6,832 nucleotides of DNA from Chlorobiales bacterium (GTDB lineage Bacteria; Bacteroidota; Chlorobiia; Chlorobiales; Chlorobiaceae), in NCBI GenBank assembly GCA_022360355.1, contig JAKSCY010000458.1:1-6832 (forward strand), written 5' to 3'. Each line of letters starts with the position of its first letter. The first letter of the stretch is position 1. Positions 1-6,273 of this stretch are shown here, in pieces. The notes beneath the pieces were generated by a model. The model saw only the letters and a program-made list of their open reading frames with translations. It had not been told where the DNA came from and made no database searches. The translations under genes and the position numbers were made by a program.

Positions 1-531
1 TGACCCTGTCGAGGTGGCGATGATGATGCCATCCGCACGATAAGAGCTGAGTTGCTCTCCGTCGAGCTTGATGATAAATGCCGGTATTCTCGGGTAGGCG
101 CCTTTTTCCACTACAACGTCGTTAAGCGCGGTGAAGTGCTTCGCTTCGTTATCAATGGAAACATGTGCTTCAAGTTGAGTGCGGTCGTGAATGGTGTATG
201 TTCCTGCAAGCACTTTTTCGATGGCACCGTACATCTCTTCCTTGCTGAACTCGGCGAGGAATCCGAGATGTCCGACATTGATGCCGATGACCGGTTTTGT
301 TACCGAGTAGTGAGAGGTAAAGAGTAACGTCCCGTCGCCTCCGAGCGAGATAAAGACGTCGCACAGCTTGTTCAGCTTTTCGATTTCAGCCGAACTGCCA
401 ACACCGAGCTTTTCCGCCGATATTGCATCGACGACATAGTCGAGGTTTTTTTCATCCAGCCAGGCCATGAGTTGCCGGGCAAGCTCAATCGCCTCCTCAC
501 GATTAATGTTGACAACAATGGAGAATTTCAT
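1..531 (-). CDS. nadK: NAD kinase (C-terminus cut by window edge)
   Basis: The enzyme phosphorylates NAD to NADP using ATP in the cytoplasm and supplies NADP(H) for biosynthesis. The 177 residues visible (minus-strand ATG at 529-531) carry the family signatures: the GGDGT diphosphate-binding motif at residues 64-68 within a [11 protein letters not shown] strand-loop, GHLGF at 87-91, the ALND box at 135-138, RADG at 165-168, and TSTGS at the last visible residues 173-177. The rest of the catalytic domain, roughly 100 residues judging from the usual length of about 285, lies beyond position 1. The start codon overlaps the tyrA stop as ATGA (528-531), and no clear Shine-Dalgarno sequence precedes it, so translation is probably coupled to tyrA. 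The assignment is firm; nothing looks damaged in the visible part. Confidence 0.96.
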   Translation of the reverse strand, partial: MKFSIVVNINREEAIELARQLMAWLDEKNLDYVVDAISAEKLGVGSSAEIEKLNKLCDVFISLGGDGTLLFTSHYSVTKPVIGINVGHLGFLAEFSKEEMYGAIEKVLAGTYTIHDRTQLEAHVSIDNEAKHFTALNDVVVEKGAYPRIPAFIIKLDGEQLSSYRADGIIIATSTGS

Positions 532-1394
532 GGACTGCTTTTGTTTATGAGTTTGCCGTACAGCATGTTTGCTTTCTCGAACTGCTGACCGACCATGTCC
601 ATGCGGCTGTTTCGGATATCATCCGCCAGTTGTTCCAGTTCCCTGCTGAAGCTCACGAGTTCAGAGGCGATGTTTTCCCGGTTTGTCGCCACAATATCCC
701 GCCAGATATCCCAGGAGCTTCCTGCGAGCCGTGTCAGTGTTGAAAATCCCGGGCCGCTTTTATCGATGTCATCCTTGCAATAGTTGACAAGGGCTGTAGA
801 AATCATCTGAGGCAGGTGGCTGATGGTGGCCACAACCCTGTCATGTTCTTCAGGAGTCATTACGGCAATCCGGCATTTGATGGACTGCAGAAGCTCCAGA
901 AGGTTGTCTGTATCGGCCCGGGCAAAAGTTTTCTTGTCGGCGCATACTACAACTGTTTTTCCGGCGAGAAGCTCGTCATGGCTTGCATGGTAGCCCTGCT
1001 GCTCCTTTCCGGCAATAGGGTGCATGCCGATAAAGTCGAGCCCCAGTTCGGCGGCCCGTTGCGCAATGACTGCTTTCGTGCTTGAGACGTCACTGATGAG
1101 TGTGTGTTCAGGTACAAGCTTGCTGATTTCGTCCAGCAGGGCTATGTTTGCCTCGACCGGTGCGGAGAGAATGACGAGATCCGTATCACAGAGCTTTTTT
1201 TTATCAGGCTCAAAACGGTCGAGACCCAGTTGTTGTATATGCTTTATATCCTTTTCGCTGAAAGAGGGATCGTAACCCTTGAACAGGATGCGCTGCTTTG
1301 CCGCAAGCGGAGATTTTTTAAGCGCCCTCAGAACAGATGCGCCTATCAACCCGAGCCCTATAATGGAAATGCTGCTGATACAGGTTCTATGCAT
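528..1394 (-). CDS. tyrA: Prephenate dehydrogenase (TyrA family)
   Basis: This enzyme oxidatively decarboxylates prephenate (or arogenate) with NAD(P)+ in tyrosine biosynthesis. With the start at 1394 the product has 288 residues, the normal length for a stand-alone TyrA without chorismate mutase or ACT domains. An N-terminal Rossmann fold shows GLGLIGAS at residues 13-20. It is followed by the SDVSSTK segment (101-107), the MHPIAGKE motif (124-131) with the likely catalytic His125, SHLPQ (192-196), and the [15 protein letters not shown] block (225-239) of the helical dimerisation domain. The frame stays open upstream to a TTG at 1461-1463 (311 residues), but that start lies inside pyrE and adds 23 residues before the nucleotide-binding fold. 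The ATG 11 nt after the pyrE stop is therefore preferred, although its ribosome site is weak. The stop overlaps the nadK start. Whether prephenate or arogenate is the substrate cannot be told. Confidence 0.93.
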   Translation of the reverse strand: MHRTCISSISIIGLGLIGASVLRALKKSPLAAKQRILFKGYDPSFSEKDIKHIQQLGLDRFEPDKKKLCDTDLVILSAPVEANIALLDEISKLVPEHTLISDVSSTKAVIAQRAAELGLDFIGMHPIAGKEQQGYHASHDELLAGKTVVVCADKKTFARADTDNLLELLQSIKCRIAVMTPEEHDRVVATISHLPQMISTALVNYCKDDIDKSGPGFSTLTRLAGSSWDIWRDIVATNRENIASELVSFSRELEQLADDIRNSRMDMVGQQFEKANMLYGKLINKSSP

Positions 1395-1405
1395 ACCTGC
1401 CGGTG

Positions 1406-1987
1406 TTAGCTTGTTTGAAGGGTACGACTTCCGGGTGAGTCGAGCGGAATGTTTTGATCGCAAAGCGGACAGTTATCCGGGTCGTAATTTTTTACTTCGA
1501 GCGTCAGCATTGAAAACTGTGTTTCCACCAGTTTTACCGTGCCGTTGCTCCGGTCTACCACGGAACCGACCCCGACAACTTCGGCACCGGCTTCTGTTAT
1601 GATCTCGATAACCTCGGCGACAGAACCGCCTGTCGTGATTACATCTTCGACAACCAGCACTTTTTCACCCGGAGAGACGGTGAAGCCTCTTCTCAAAACC
1701 ATCTCGCCGTTTTTTCTTTCTGCAAAAATTGTTTTCACCCCAACTTGACGACCTACTTCGGTGCCGACGACTATGCCGCCTACAGCGGGTGAAATGACTG
1801 TGTCGATGTCCAGATCGCTGAAAGCGGATGTTATGTTCCTGCATATTTCCATGAGGTGCTCAGGGTACTGAAGTACCTTGGCGCACTGAAAGTAGGTGTT
1901 GCTGTGCAGACCGGAGGTCAGCTTGAAGTGTCCTTCGAGCAACGCTCCGGAAGATCTGAATATGTCAAGTATTGCTGGTGTGCTCAT
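1406..1987 (-). CDS. pyrE: Orotate phosphoribosyltransferase
   Basis: This enzyme joins orotate to PRPP to give orotidine 5'-monophosphate in pyrimidine biosynthesis. The 193-residue product has the type I phosphoribosyltransferase fold. [16 protein letters not shown] (22-37) is the N-terminal orotate-binding hood, [11 protein letters not shown] (65-75) is the first phosphate loop, [15 protein letters not shown] (88-102) is the flexible catalytic loop, and [14 protein letters not shown] (110-123) is the PRPP-binding signature with its acidic pair. The tail holds a CPLC pair (C173, C176) followed by PGSR (185-188), a feature I associate with one bacterial OPRT subfamily rather than the E. coli type. 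The start is the first possible one: an in-frame TGA lies two codons upstream, and no good ribosome site is visible. It is the likely first gene of a pyrE-tyrA-nadK unit. Confidence 0.95.
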   Translation of the reverse strand: MSTPAILDIFRSSGALLEGHFKLTSGLHSNTYFQCAKVLQYPEHLMEICRNITSAFSDLDIDTVISPAVGGIVVGTEVGRQVGVKTIFAERKNGEMVLRRGFTVSPGEKVLVVEDVITTGGSVAEVIEIITEAGAEVVGVGSVVDRSNGTVKLVETQFSMLTLEVKNYDPDNCPLCDQNIPLDSPGSRTLQTS

Positions 1988-2115
1988 GTGTCAGTACTGA
2001 ATATGGCTATGATCGACAATTCGCAAAGTACAAAATACACAAGCCTGTTCGAAATGCTAAACCCTAAATTGGGCGGCTGTTTGAGCATGAAATATCGTGT
2101 TTCACCCGTGGCCGG
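1988..2115. other. Intergenic gap between ruvX and pyrE
   Basis: This 128-bp non-coding stretch separates the ruvX stop from the pyrE start, both on the minus strand. It is A/T-rich near pyrE and is the natural place for a pyrE promoter. The best minus-strand match I found (TTGCGA, 17 nt, TATTCA) is poor and I do not annotate it. There is no hairpin with a T-run after ruvX, so read-through from ruvX into pyrE is possible. Confidence 0.5.
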
Positions 2116-2550
2116 CTACTTTTTTCCGCTGTTTTCAAGATAGTTCTGCAAAAGCAGGCAGGCTGCCGCACAGTCCAGTCGTCCTTTTCGTTGTCTTTTT
2201 TTTCTGCTGAGGCCGGATTCGACAAGCAGCTTTGCAGCCTGTCTCGATGAGCCGTGTTCATCGATTGTTTCAACAGGGATATCCGGGAAAGCTTTTGTGA
2301 GTTTACCGATAAAGTTATCCACCACTCCGGTCATACGGTTTTTTGTCCCGTCGCTGTTAAGGGGATAGCCGACGATAATTTTTTCTAAAGGGTCATTGAG
2401 CAGGAAAGACGCGAGAGTTTCGACGATTGTATCAGGCGGGAAGGTGCCGACAGGTTGAGCAAAACTCCCGAAGGGGTCGCTTTTGGCAAGGCCTACCCTT
2501 TTCGTGCCATAGTCGATTGCAAGTATTCGTTTTGCTCTTGTTTCTGCCAC
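2116..2550 (-). CDS. ruvX: Putative pre-16S rRNA nuclease (RuvX/YqgF family)
   Basis: The family has an RNase H-like fold and in E. coli takes part in maturing the 5' end of 16S rRNA; an older name calls it a Holliday junction resolvase. The 144-residue protein is of normal length. It shows AIDYGTKRVGLA (11-22) with the first catalytic Asp13, then IIVGYPLNSDGT (58-69) at the second strand, then TIDEH (95-99), and finally KGRLDCAAACLLLQNYL (122-138) with the last conserved acid, Asp126. The usual DER-x-T/S-T segment reads DEHGSS here. Translation begins at GTG (2548-2550); no ATG lies nearby in frame and no clear ribosome site is visible. The gene is divergent from the sulfide oxidoreductase gene, with a 262-bp region between them. 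Confidence 0.93.
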   Translation of the reverse strand: MAETRAKRILAIDYGTKRVGLAKSDPFGSFAQPVGTFPPDTIVETLASFLLNDPLEKIIVGYPLNSDGTKNRMTGVVDNFIGKLTKAFPDIPVETIDEHGSSRQAAKLLVESGLSRKKRQRKGRLDCAAACLLLQNYLENSGKK

Positions 2551-2588
2551 TGGAATGCCGTTGTCGGTTCGTGAAACATGGGTTGATT

Positions 2589-2601
2589 CTTTACCGTAAA
2601 G
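2589..2601. promoter_or_regulatory. 13-bp palindrome, possible operator
   Basis: CTTTAC and GTAAAG are perfect inverted halves around a single central base. The site lies 39 bp upstream of the ruvX GTG, in the divergent region, where a repressor or activator could act on either side. No known regulator was recognised. Short perfect palindromes also arise by chance, so this is only a candidate. Confidence 0.25.
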
Positions 2602-2637
2602 GTATTAAAAAACCTGTTCTACCTGGAAGGAGAGTGT

Positions 2638-2703
2638 GTGAAAAAGAAGAAAAAAGGGGCCCCTTCAGTGTTACTCTTTGAGGTATACGGGTTTGCAGTA
2701 TGA
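2638..2703 (+). CDS. Possible 21-residue leader peptide upstream of sqr
   Basis: A GTG at 2638-2640 lies 5 nt after AAGGAG (2627-2632), by sequence the best ribosome binding site in the window. It opens a frame that stops at TGA 2701-2703. The peptide would start MKKKKKGAPSV and end in a hydrophobic stretch with FEVYGFAV; I do not recognise it. It ends about 110 bp before the sqr start, so it could be a leader peptide or chance. The placed promoter candidate at 2693-2720 would start transcripts downstream of this ORF, which argues against it unless another promoter lies further up. Confidence 0.2.
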   Translation: MKKKKKGAPSVLLFEVYGFAV

Positions 2704-2720
2704 GGTTTATTTTCTATCTT
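2693..2720 (+). promoter_or_regulatory. Weak sigma70-like promoter candidate for sqr
   Basis: TTGCAG (2693-2698) and TATCTT (2715-2720) are separated by 16 nt and resemble -35 and -10 hexamers (3/6 and 4/6 matches). The surroundings are A/T-rich, and the placing suits a transcript starting about 85 nt before the sqr ATG. This is a weak match. Confidence 0.3.
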
Positions 2721-2762
2721 CTTTCGCAAAAATCAGCAAAATCCAATTTTAGCTTTTACTGA

Positions 2763-2781
2763 CATCCCGCCCTCAGGGATG
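2763..2781 (+). other. Hairpin in the sqr 5' untranslated region
   Basis: CATCCC (2763-2768) and GGGATG (2776-2781) form a perfect 6-bp inverted repeat with a 7-nt loop. It sits 17 nt before the GGAG ribosome site (2799-2802) and 31 nt before the sqr start. There is no T-run after it, so it is not a terminator. It could stabilise the message or be a protein-binding site. Confidence 0.4.
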
Positions 2782-2812
2782 CTACCACGAGAATAACCGG
2801 AGAAAACAGGCG

Positions 2813-4246
2813 ATGGCAAAGGTTGCGATCATTGGAGCCGGGTTTGCAGGACATACTGCGGCAATGTACCTGGGAGATGCCATAGGCAGGGAGCATGAAA
2901 TAACGGTCATACACAAGTTTGATTATTTCGGTTTTGTTCCTTCCTGGGTATGGCTGGGTATCGATGCAGTCAAACCGGATGAAACCATTTTCAAGTTAAA
3001 GCCGATTTACGGCAGGTTCAACGTGAATTTTGTACAGGGGAAGGTGACTTCGGTTCATCCGGAAGAAAATTACGTTGTCGTTGATCAGGCAAACGGAGGC
3101 GGCGAGGTGAGCGTCGAGTATGATTACCTCATTGTCGCTACCGGTGCCCACATGAACTATGCGGCTACTCCCGGACTCGGGCCTGATAAAAACACTGAAT
3201 CCATCTGTCATTTCGATACAGCCGTCAAGGCTCGCAATGCTTATCTCGAGTCGGTCGAAAGGATGAAGCGAGGAGAAAAACAGCGCCTCGTTATCGGCAC
3301 AGGCCACCCTCTGGCTGCCTGCCAGGGCGCGGCGTTCGAGTATATCACCAATATTCATACCGACTTGACACAGCGTGGTCTCAGGGACAAGGCCGAGCTT
3401 GCCTACCTGACCAATGAACCGGCAATCGGTGATTTCGGTGTTGGAGGTATTAATGTTGTAAAGCGTGGCGGAAGAATCGCTCGCGGAGGAGACCTTATCG
3501 AGGATTTGATGGACGAGTTCGGGCTTGAAAAGTCCGTTCGCCGGGGCGTCAAGGAGGTTGATGAGAAAAAGATATACTGGGAAGATTTCGAAGGCAACTC
3601 CGGTGAGGATGAGTACGATTTTGCAATGCTGATTCCGCAGTCACGAGGCGTAACCTTCCCGTTTTATGATAAAAACGGCGAAGACATTTCTGCAAAAGTC
3701 ACCAATCCTGCCGGGTTTATTCTTGCCGATGGAATTTACGGGCTGAGTTATGATGAACTGGTAAGAACTCCGGACGCATGGCCGGCAACCTATCAGAATC
3801 CGCTCTATAAAAATATCTTCGCCGCAGGCATTGCTTTTGCTCCTCCGGGACCGATTTCCGTTCCTCACACCACGAAAAACGGAATGACCATCACTCCGGG
3901 TGCTCCGAGAACCGGCATGATTTCCGGTGTTATCGGGCGTATTGTGGCGCTGAACATTATCGATCTGGTTAAGGGCGGACGCATGACCCACCGTGAACGC
4001 ATGTCGGAAATGCTTGCAGTCTGTATCGCGTCAAACGGTAAGTCGCTCTGGAACGGGCAGGCAACCGTGATGATCATCTATCCGGTTGTTCCTGATCATA
4101 CCCGTTACGACAACAAGGAAGGAAGAGACCTTTTTGTTACCAAGGTTGAACGGGGACTGGCCGGCGCATGGCTGAAGCAAATGGTTGAAACAACCTTTAT
4201 GCACAAGTTCAGAGGCCGTATCGGCTGGCAGTTGATTCCGGAGTAA
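2813..4246 (+). CDS. sqr: Sulfide:quinone oxidoreductase
   Basis: This FAD enzyme oxidises sulfide to sulfane sulfur or polysulfide and passes electrons to the quinone pool, acting at the periplasmic face of the membrane. The 477 residues begin with the FAD-binding GAGFAG motif (8-13) and carry a second flavin-contact segment around LIVATGAHM (106-113). All three cysteines typical of SQRs are at the expected places: Cys132 in SICHFD, Cys170 in [11 protein letters not shown], and Cys404 in LAVCIAS. These separate it from ordinary NADH dehydrogenases and from flavocytochrome c Fcc[10 protein letters not shown] (337-345) and TPGAPRTGM (361-369) resemble the quinone/FAD region. The C-terminal segment, about 450-477, is amphipathic and may bind the membrane. 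There is no signal peptide, as usual for SQR. Length and motifs suggest the Chlorobi type IV group (SqrD-like), but the type is unverified. A GGAG lies 10 nt before the ATG. Confidence 0.93.
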   Translation: MAKVAIIGAGFAGHTAAMYLGDAIGREHEITVIHKFDYFGFVPSWVWLGIDAVKPDETIFKLKPIYGRFNVNFVQGKVTSVHPEENYVVVDQANGGGEVSVEYDYLIVATGAHMNYAATPGLGPDKNTESICHFDTAVKARNAYLESVERMKRGEKQRLVIGTGHPLAACQGAAFEYITNIHTDLTQRGLRDKAELAYLTNEPAIGDFGVGGINVVKRGGRIARGGDLIEDLMDEFGLEKSVRRGVKEVDEKKIYWEDFEGNSGEDEYDFAMLIPQSRGVTFPFYDKNGEDISAKVTNPAGFILADGIYGLSYDELVRTPDAWPATYQNPLYKNIFAAGIAFAPPGPISVPHTTKNGMTITPGAPRTGMISGVIGRIVALNIIDLVKGGRMTHRERMSEMLAVCIASNGKSLWNGQATVMIIYPVVPDHTRYDNKEGRDLFVTKVERGLAGAWLKQMVETTFMHKFRGRIGWQLIPE

Positions 4247-4285
4247 CCAAGAGGATTATTAAACCCGTTAAATGCGAGGCAAACC

Positions 4286-4402
4286 ATGAGACCAACAAAG
4301 TTCGATAGGTTCCTGATGCAGAACAAAATCTACCAGTTCTGGCGGTTTGTTGTGCTGAACCTGAAGATTCTCAAGGCGGTTGATCACAGCAAAAGAGCCT
4401 GA
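4286..4402 (+). CDS. 38-residue basic amphipathic peptide downstream of sqr
   Basis: This small ORF starts 39 bp after the sqr stop, with GAGG (4276-4279) 6 nt before its ATG, and ends 36 bp before a strong terminator. The peptide is rich in Arg and Lys with few acids. Its centre (residues 14-32, including KIYQFWRFVVLNLKILKAV) would form an amphipathic helix with aromatic and aliphatic residues on one side and basic ones spaced through it. That is typical of a peptide lying on a membrane surface or on a membrane-bound enzyme. There is no signal peptide or full transmembrane span. Position, spacing, ribosome site and composition support a real gene co-transcribed with sqr. I do not recognise a named family; a role in anchoring or assisting SQR is only an inference. 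Confidence 0.7.
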   Translation: MRPTKFDRFLMQNKIYQFWRFVVLNLKILKAVDHSKRA

Positions 4403-4406
4403 TCAA
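4380..4406. repeat. 7-bp inverted repeat over the end of the small ORF
   Basis: TTGATCA (4380-4386) and TGATCAA (4400-4406) are perfect inverted copies with a 13-nt gap, spanning the stop codon of the 38-residue ORF. The half-sites recall FNR/CRP-like TTGAT/ATCAA halves, but the spacing is much too wide for that. It may simply be a hairpin that protects the 3' end of the message ahead of the terminator. Confidence 0.3.
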
Positions 4407-4437
4407 AGCATAAACGTATAGGCCGTTATACTTATGG

Positions 4438-4475
4438 AGCGCATAAGGGCAAAACAGTCCCTATGCGCTTTTTTT
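4438..4475 (+). terminator. Rho-independent terminator after sqr and the small ORF
   Basis: GCGCAT-A-AGGG (4439-4449) pairs with CCCTATGCGC (4459-4468), giving a 10-bp stem with one bulged A and a 9-nt loop, followed by seven T (4469-4475). It closes the sqr unit and means that the octaheme gene needs its own promoter. Confidence 0.88.
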
Positions 4476-4484
4476 GTTGTCCGC

Positions 4485-4494
4485 AACAATTGTT
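4485..4494. promoter_or_regulatory. 10-bp palindrome, possible operator before the octaheme operon
   Basis: AACAATTGTT is a perfect palindrome directly after the terminator and adjoins GTTAAC (4492-4497); CAACAA/TTGTTG extends the symmetry to 4503. A loose -35-like TTGTTA (4491-4496) overlaps it, with a weak TGATAT 18 nt downstream. It could be a regulator site at the promoter of the cytochrome unit. No regulator is recognised. Confidence 0.25.
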
Positions 4495-4556
4495 AACTTG
4501 TTGTTTTTTATGGTGATATGTGTACATTGCCTTCTAAGGGAGGGCTCTGTTTAATT

Positions 4557-4605
4557 GCCGTGAGCGTCCCGATTGTATCGGGATTCGAGGAGTAAATCGC
4601 ACGGC
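4557..4605 (+). other. Nested inverted repeats, candidate structured leader RNA
   Basis: An outer stem GCCGTG (4557-4562) / CACGGC (4600-4605) encloses an inner perfect hairpin CCCGAT (4568-4573) / ATCGGG (4577-4582) with a TGT loop. A purine-rich unpaired stretch containing GAGGAG lies between the inner hairpin and the closing strand. The element sits about 57 nt upstream of the octaheme start. It does not match any riboswitch class I can recall (c-di-GMP, fluoride, SAM and cobalamin were considered). It may be a regulatory leader or simply a stabilising structure. Confidence 0.4.
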
Positions 4606-4662
4606 ACATACTCAAGGCATCCTGACGACAGTTTGTTCTGTAAGTAAGCAAGGGTGTGCATT

Positions 4663-6273
4663 ATGAAAAAAATGTTGGGCGTAGGTTTAAGCCTGGTTAT
4701 TGTCTTTCTGTTTGCTGTTTCGCCTCTTTTTGCCGAGACGTTTCATCCTCCTGTTGATTCCCTCTTGCGTTCAACCGCGGACCACACGAAATTCGACGAG
4801 CTGAAAAAGGAGTTCAAAAGCGGCCCGGAAGTTACGGCAGCCTGCCTGCGCTGTCATACGGAAGCAGCCAAGCAGATTCACCGTACAAAGCACTGGACAT
4901 GGGAAGTGCTTATGAAAGACGGGAAGATGCTCGGTAAGCAGCACGTTGTCAACAACTTCTGTATATCGGTCGAGAGTAATGAGCCCCGGTGTACCTCATG
5001 TCATATCGGTTACGGCTGGAAAGACCGGACATTCGATTTTACCAGTGAGAAACAGGTTGACTGTCTGGTTTGTCATGACGCTACAGGAACCTACAGGAAA
5101 TTTCCTGCCGGAGCGGGCCATCCTCCATACAAGGACAAGGTTTTTGGCGGCAAAAAGCTGTTCAAAAGAGTCGATCTCTCCTACGTTGCGCAGCATGTTG
5201 CCAATCCGGATCGTCATAACTGCGGTATCTGTCACTTCGAAGGCGGGGGCGGTGATGCGGTAAAACATGGTGACCTCGACAACTCCCTGCTTGAGCCGAC
5301 TGAAGCAACAGACGTGCACATGGCTTCCGGCAAGGATGAACTCAACATGACCTGCATCGACTGTCACAAGACGGAAGGTCATCATGTCCCCGGCAGTCGT
5401 TACGAGCCGACGGCACGTGACATGCATGGTTTTGATTATCCCCTTCCGGATGATTATCCGACAACGTGCGCTTCCTGTCACGGTATCCAACCCCACCAAG
5501 ATTACAAGAAACTCAATGACCACATTGACAAGGTTGCCTGTGAAACCTGCCATATTCCGGCCATTGCAAAAGAGCGCCCCACCAAGGTCTGGTGGGACTG
5601 GTCACAGGCCGGAAAACATGATACGGCAGGAAGGCATATAACCCTGAAAGATTCCACGGGAATGCCGGTTTACCTGACAAAGAAAGGCCGGTTCGAATGG
5701 GCGAAGGATATCGCGCCGGAGTACAGATGGTTCAACGGGGAGATGAACTATGTAACGTTTCTGACCGAAATCGATGATTCCGGCGTTGTGGCGATCAATC
5801 ATCCGGACGGTGAGCCGCGTGACACCCTTTCACGAATCTGGCCTTTCAAAGTTCATCGCGGGAAGCAGCCTTACGATTCCGAACTCAAGCGTTTCGTCAA
5901 ACCCAAGCTGTTCGGAGCGAAAGGAAGCGGGGCATACTGGTCTGATTTCGACTGGGACAGGGCCATTACCGAGGGGATGGAATATGCCGGACTCGAGTAC
6001 AGCGGAAAGTACGATTTTGTCGAGACCGAAATGTACTGGCCGATTTCCCACATGGTTTCTCCCAAAGATAAGGCCCTAAGCTGTGTGGATTGTCATTCCA
6101 GGGGAGGACGGCTTGAAAGGCTGGGGGGCTTCTATCTGCCCGGCAGGGATGCCAACGGGTTTGTCGAGATTCTGGGTTTCCTGGTTATCGTTGCATCACT
6201 GGGAGGAGTAGGGGTTCACGGTTTCATGAGGTTTGTTTCCAATAAACGCAGAGCGCAGGATGGTGAACTATGA
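4663..6273 (+). CDS. Membrane-anchored octaheme c-type cytochrome (OTR-like)
   Basis: The 536-residue precursor starts with a signal peptide (residues 1-24, cleavage near LFA/ET), so it acts outside the cytoplasmic membrane. Eight CXXCH heme sites follow: C61LRCH, C110TSCH, C134LVCH, C187GICH, C231IDCH, C269ASCH, C293ETCH and C474VDCH. Their order and linkers, such as HRTKHWTWE after heme 1, NNFC before heme 2, GGGGDAVKHGDLD after heme 4 and CHIPA at heme 7, fit the octaheme tetrathionate reductase family. Shewanella OTR reduces tetrathionate, nitrite and hydroxylamine in vitro, with a lysine-ligated active heme; Lys146 here is a possible ligand but unproven. About 177 residues separate hemes 7 and 8. 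A hydrophobic helix (501-525) followed by Arg/Lys anchors the C-terminus, which the soluble Shewanella enzyme lacks as far as I recall. The ATG at 4663 is preferred over the GTG at 4654 because AAGGG (4650-4654) is then spaced by 8 nt. It overlaps the cytochrome b gene. Confidence 0.88.
   Translation: MKKMLGVGLSLVIVFLFAVSPLFAETFHPPVDSLLRSTADHTKFDELKKEFKSGPEVTAACLRCHTEAAKQIHRTKHWTWEVLMKDGKMLGKQHVVNNFCISVESNEPRCTSCHIGYGWKDRTFDFTSEKQVDCLVCHDATGTYRKFPAGAGHPPYKDKVFGGKKLFKRVDLSYVAQHVANPDRHNCGICHFEGGGGDAVKHGDLDNSLLEPTEATDVHMASGKDELNMTCIDCHKTEGHHVPGSRYEPTARDMHGFDYPLPDDYPTTCASCHGIQPHQDYKKLNDHIDKVACETCHIPAIAKERPTKVWWDWSQAGKHDTAGRHITLKDSTGMPVYLTKKGRFEWAKDIAPEYRWFNGEMNYVTFLTEIDDSGVVAINHPDGEPRDTLSRIWPFKVHRGKQPYDSELKRFVKPKLFGAKGSGAYWSDFDWDRAITEGMEYAGLEYSGKYDFVETEMYWPISHMVSPKDKALSCVDCHSRGGRLERLGGFYLPGRDANGFVEILGFLVIVASLGGVGVHGFMRFVSNKRRAQDGEL

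Noticed and set aside
52..327. 91-residue plus-strand ORF
   Set aside because: It lies antisense to nadK, whose motifs are clear; no family features and no ribosome site.
1395..1463. N-terminal extension of tyrA from TTG at 1461-1463
   Set aside because: It would overlap pyrE by 58 bp and add a tail absent from typical TyrA; the ATG at 1392-1394 follows the pyrE stop directly.
2427..2681. 84-residue plus-strand ORF across the ruvX start and intergenic region
   Set aside because: Mostly antisense to ruvX, with no recognised domain and no ribosome site.
4413..4431. GTATA/TATAC 5-bp inverted repeat before the terminator
   Set aside because: Short and A/T-rich, with no support beyond chance; the stronger hairpin with T-run downstream is the terminator.
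4518..4595. 25-codon ORF starting ATG at 4518 in the octaheme leader
   Set aside because: No convincing ribosome site, and it runs through the nested inverted repeats, which explain the sequence better.
4996..5553. 185-residue minus-strand ORF
   Set aside because: Antisense shadow of the octaheme gene; its open frame follows from the codon bias of the heme protein.
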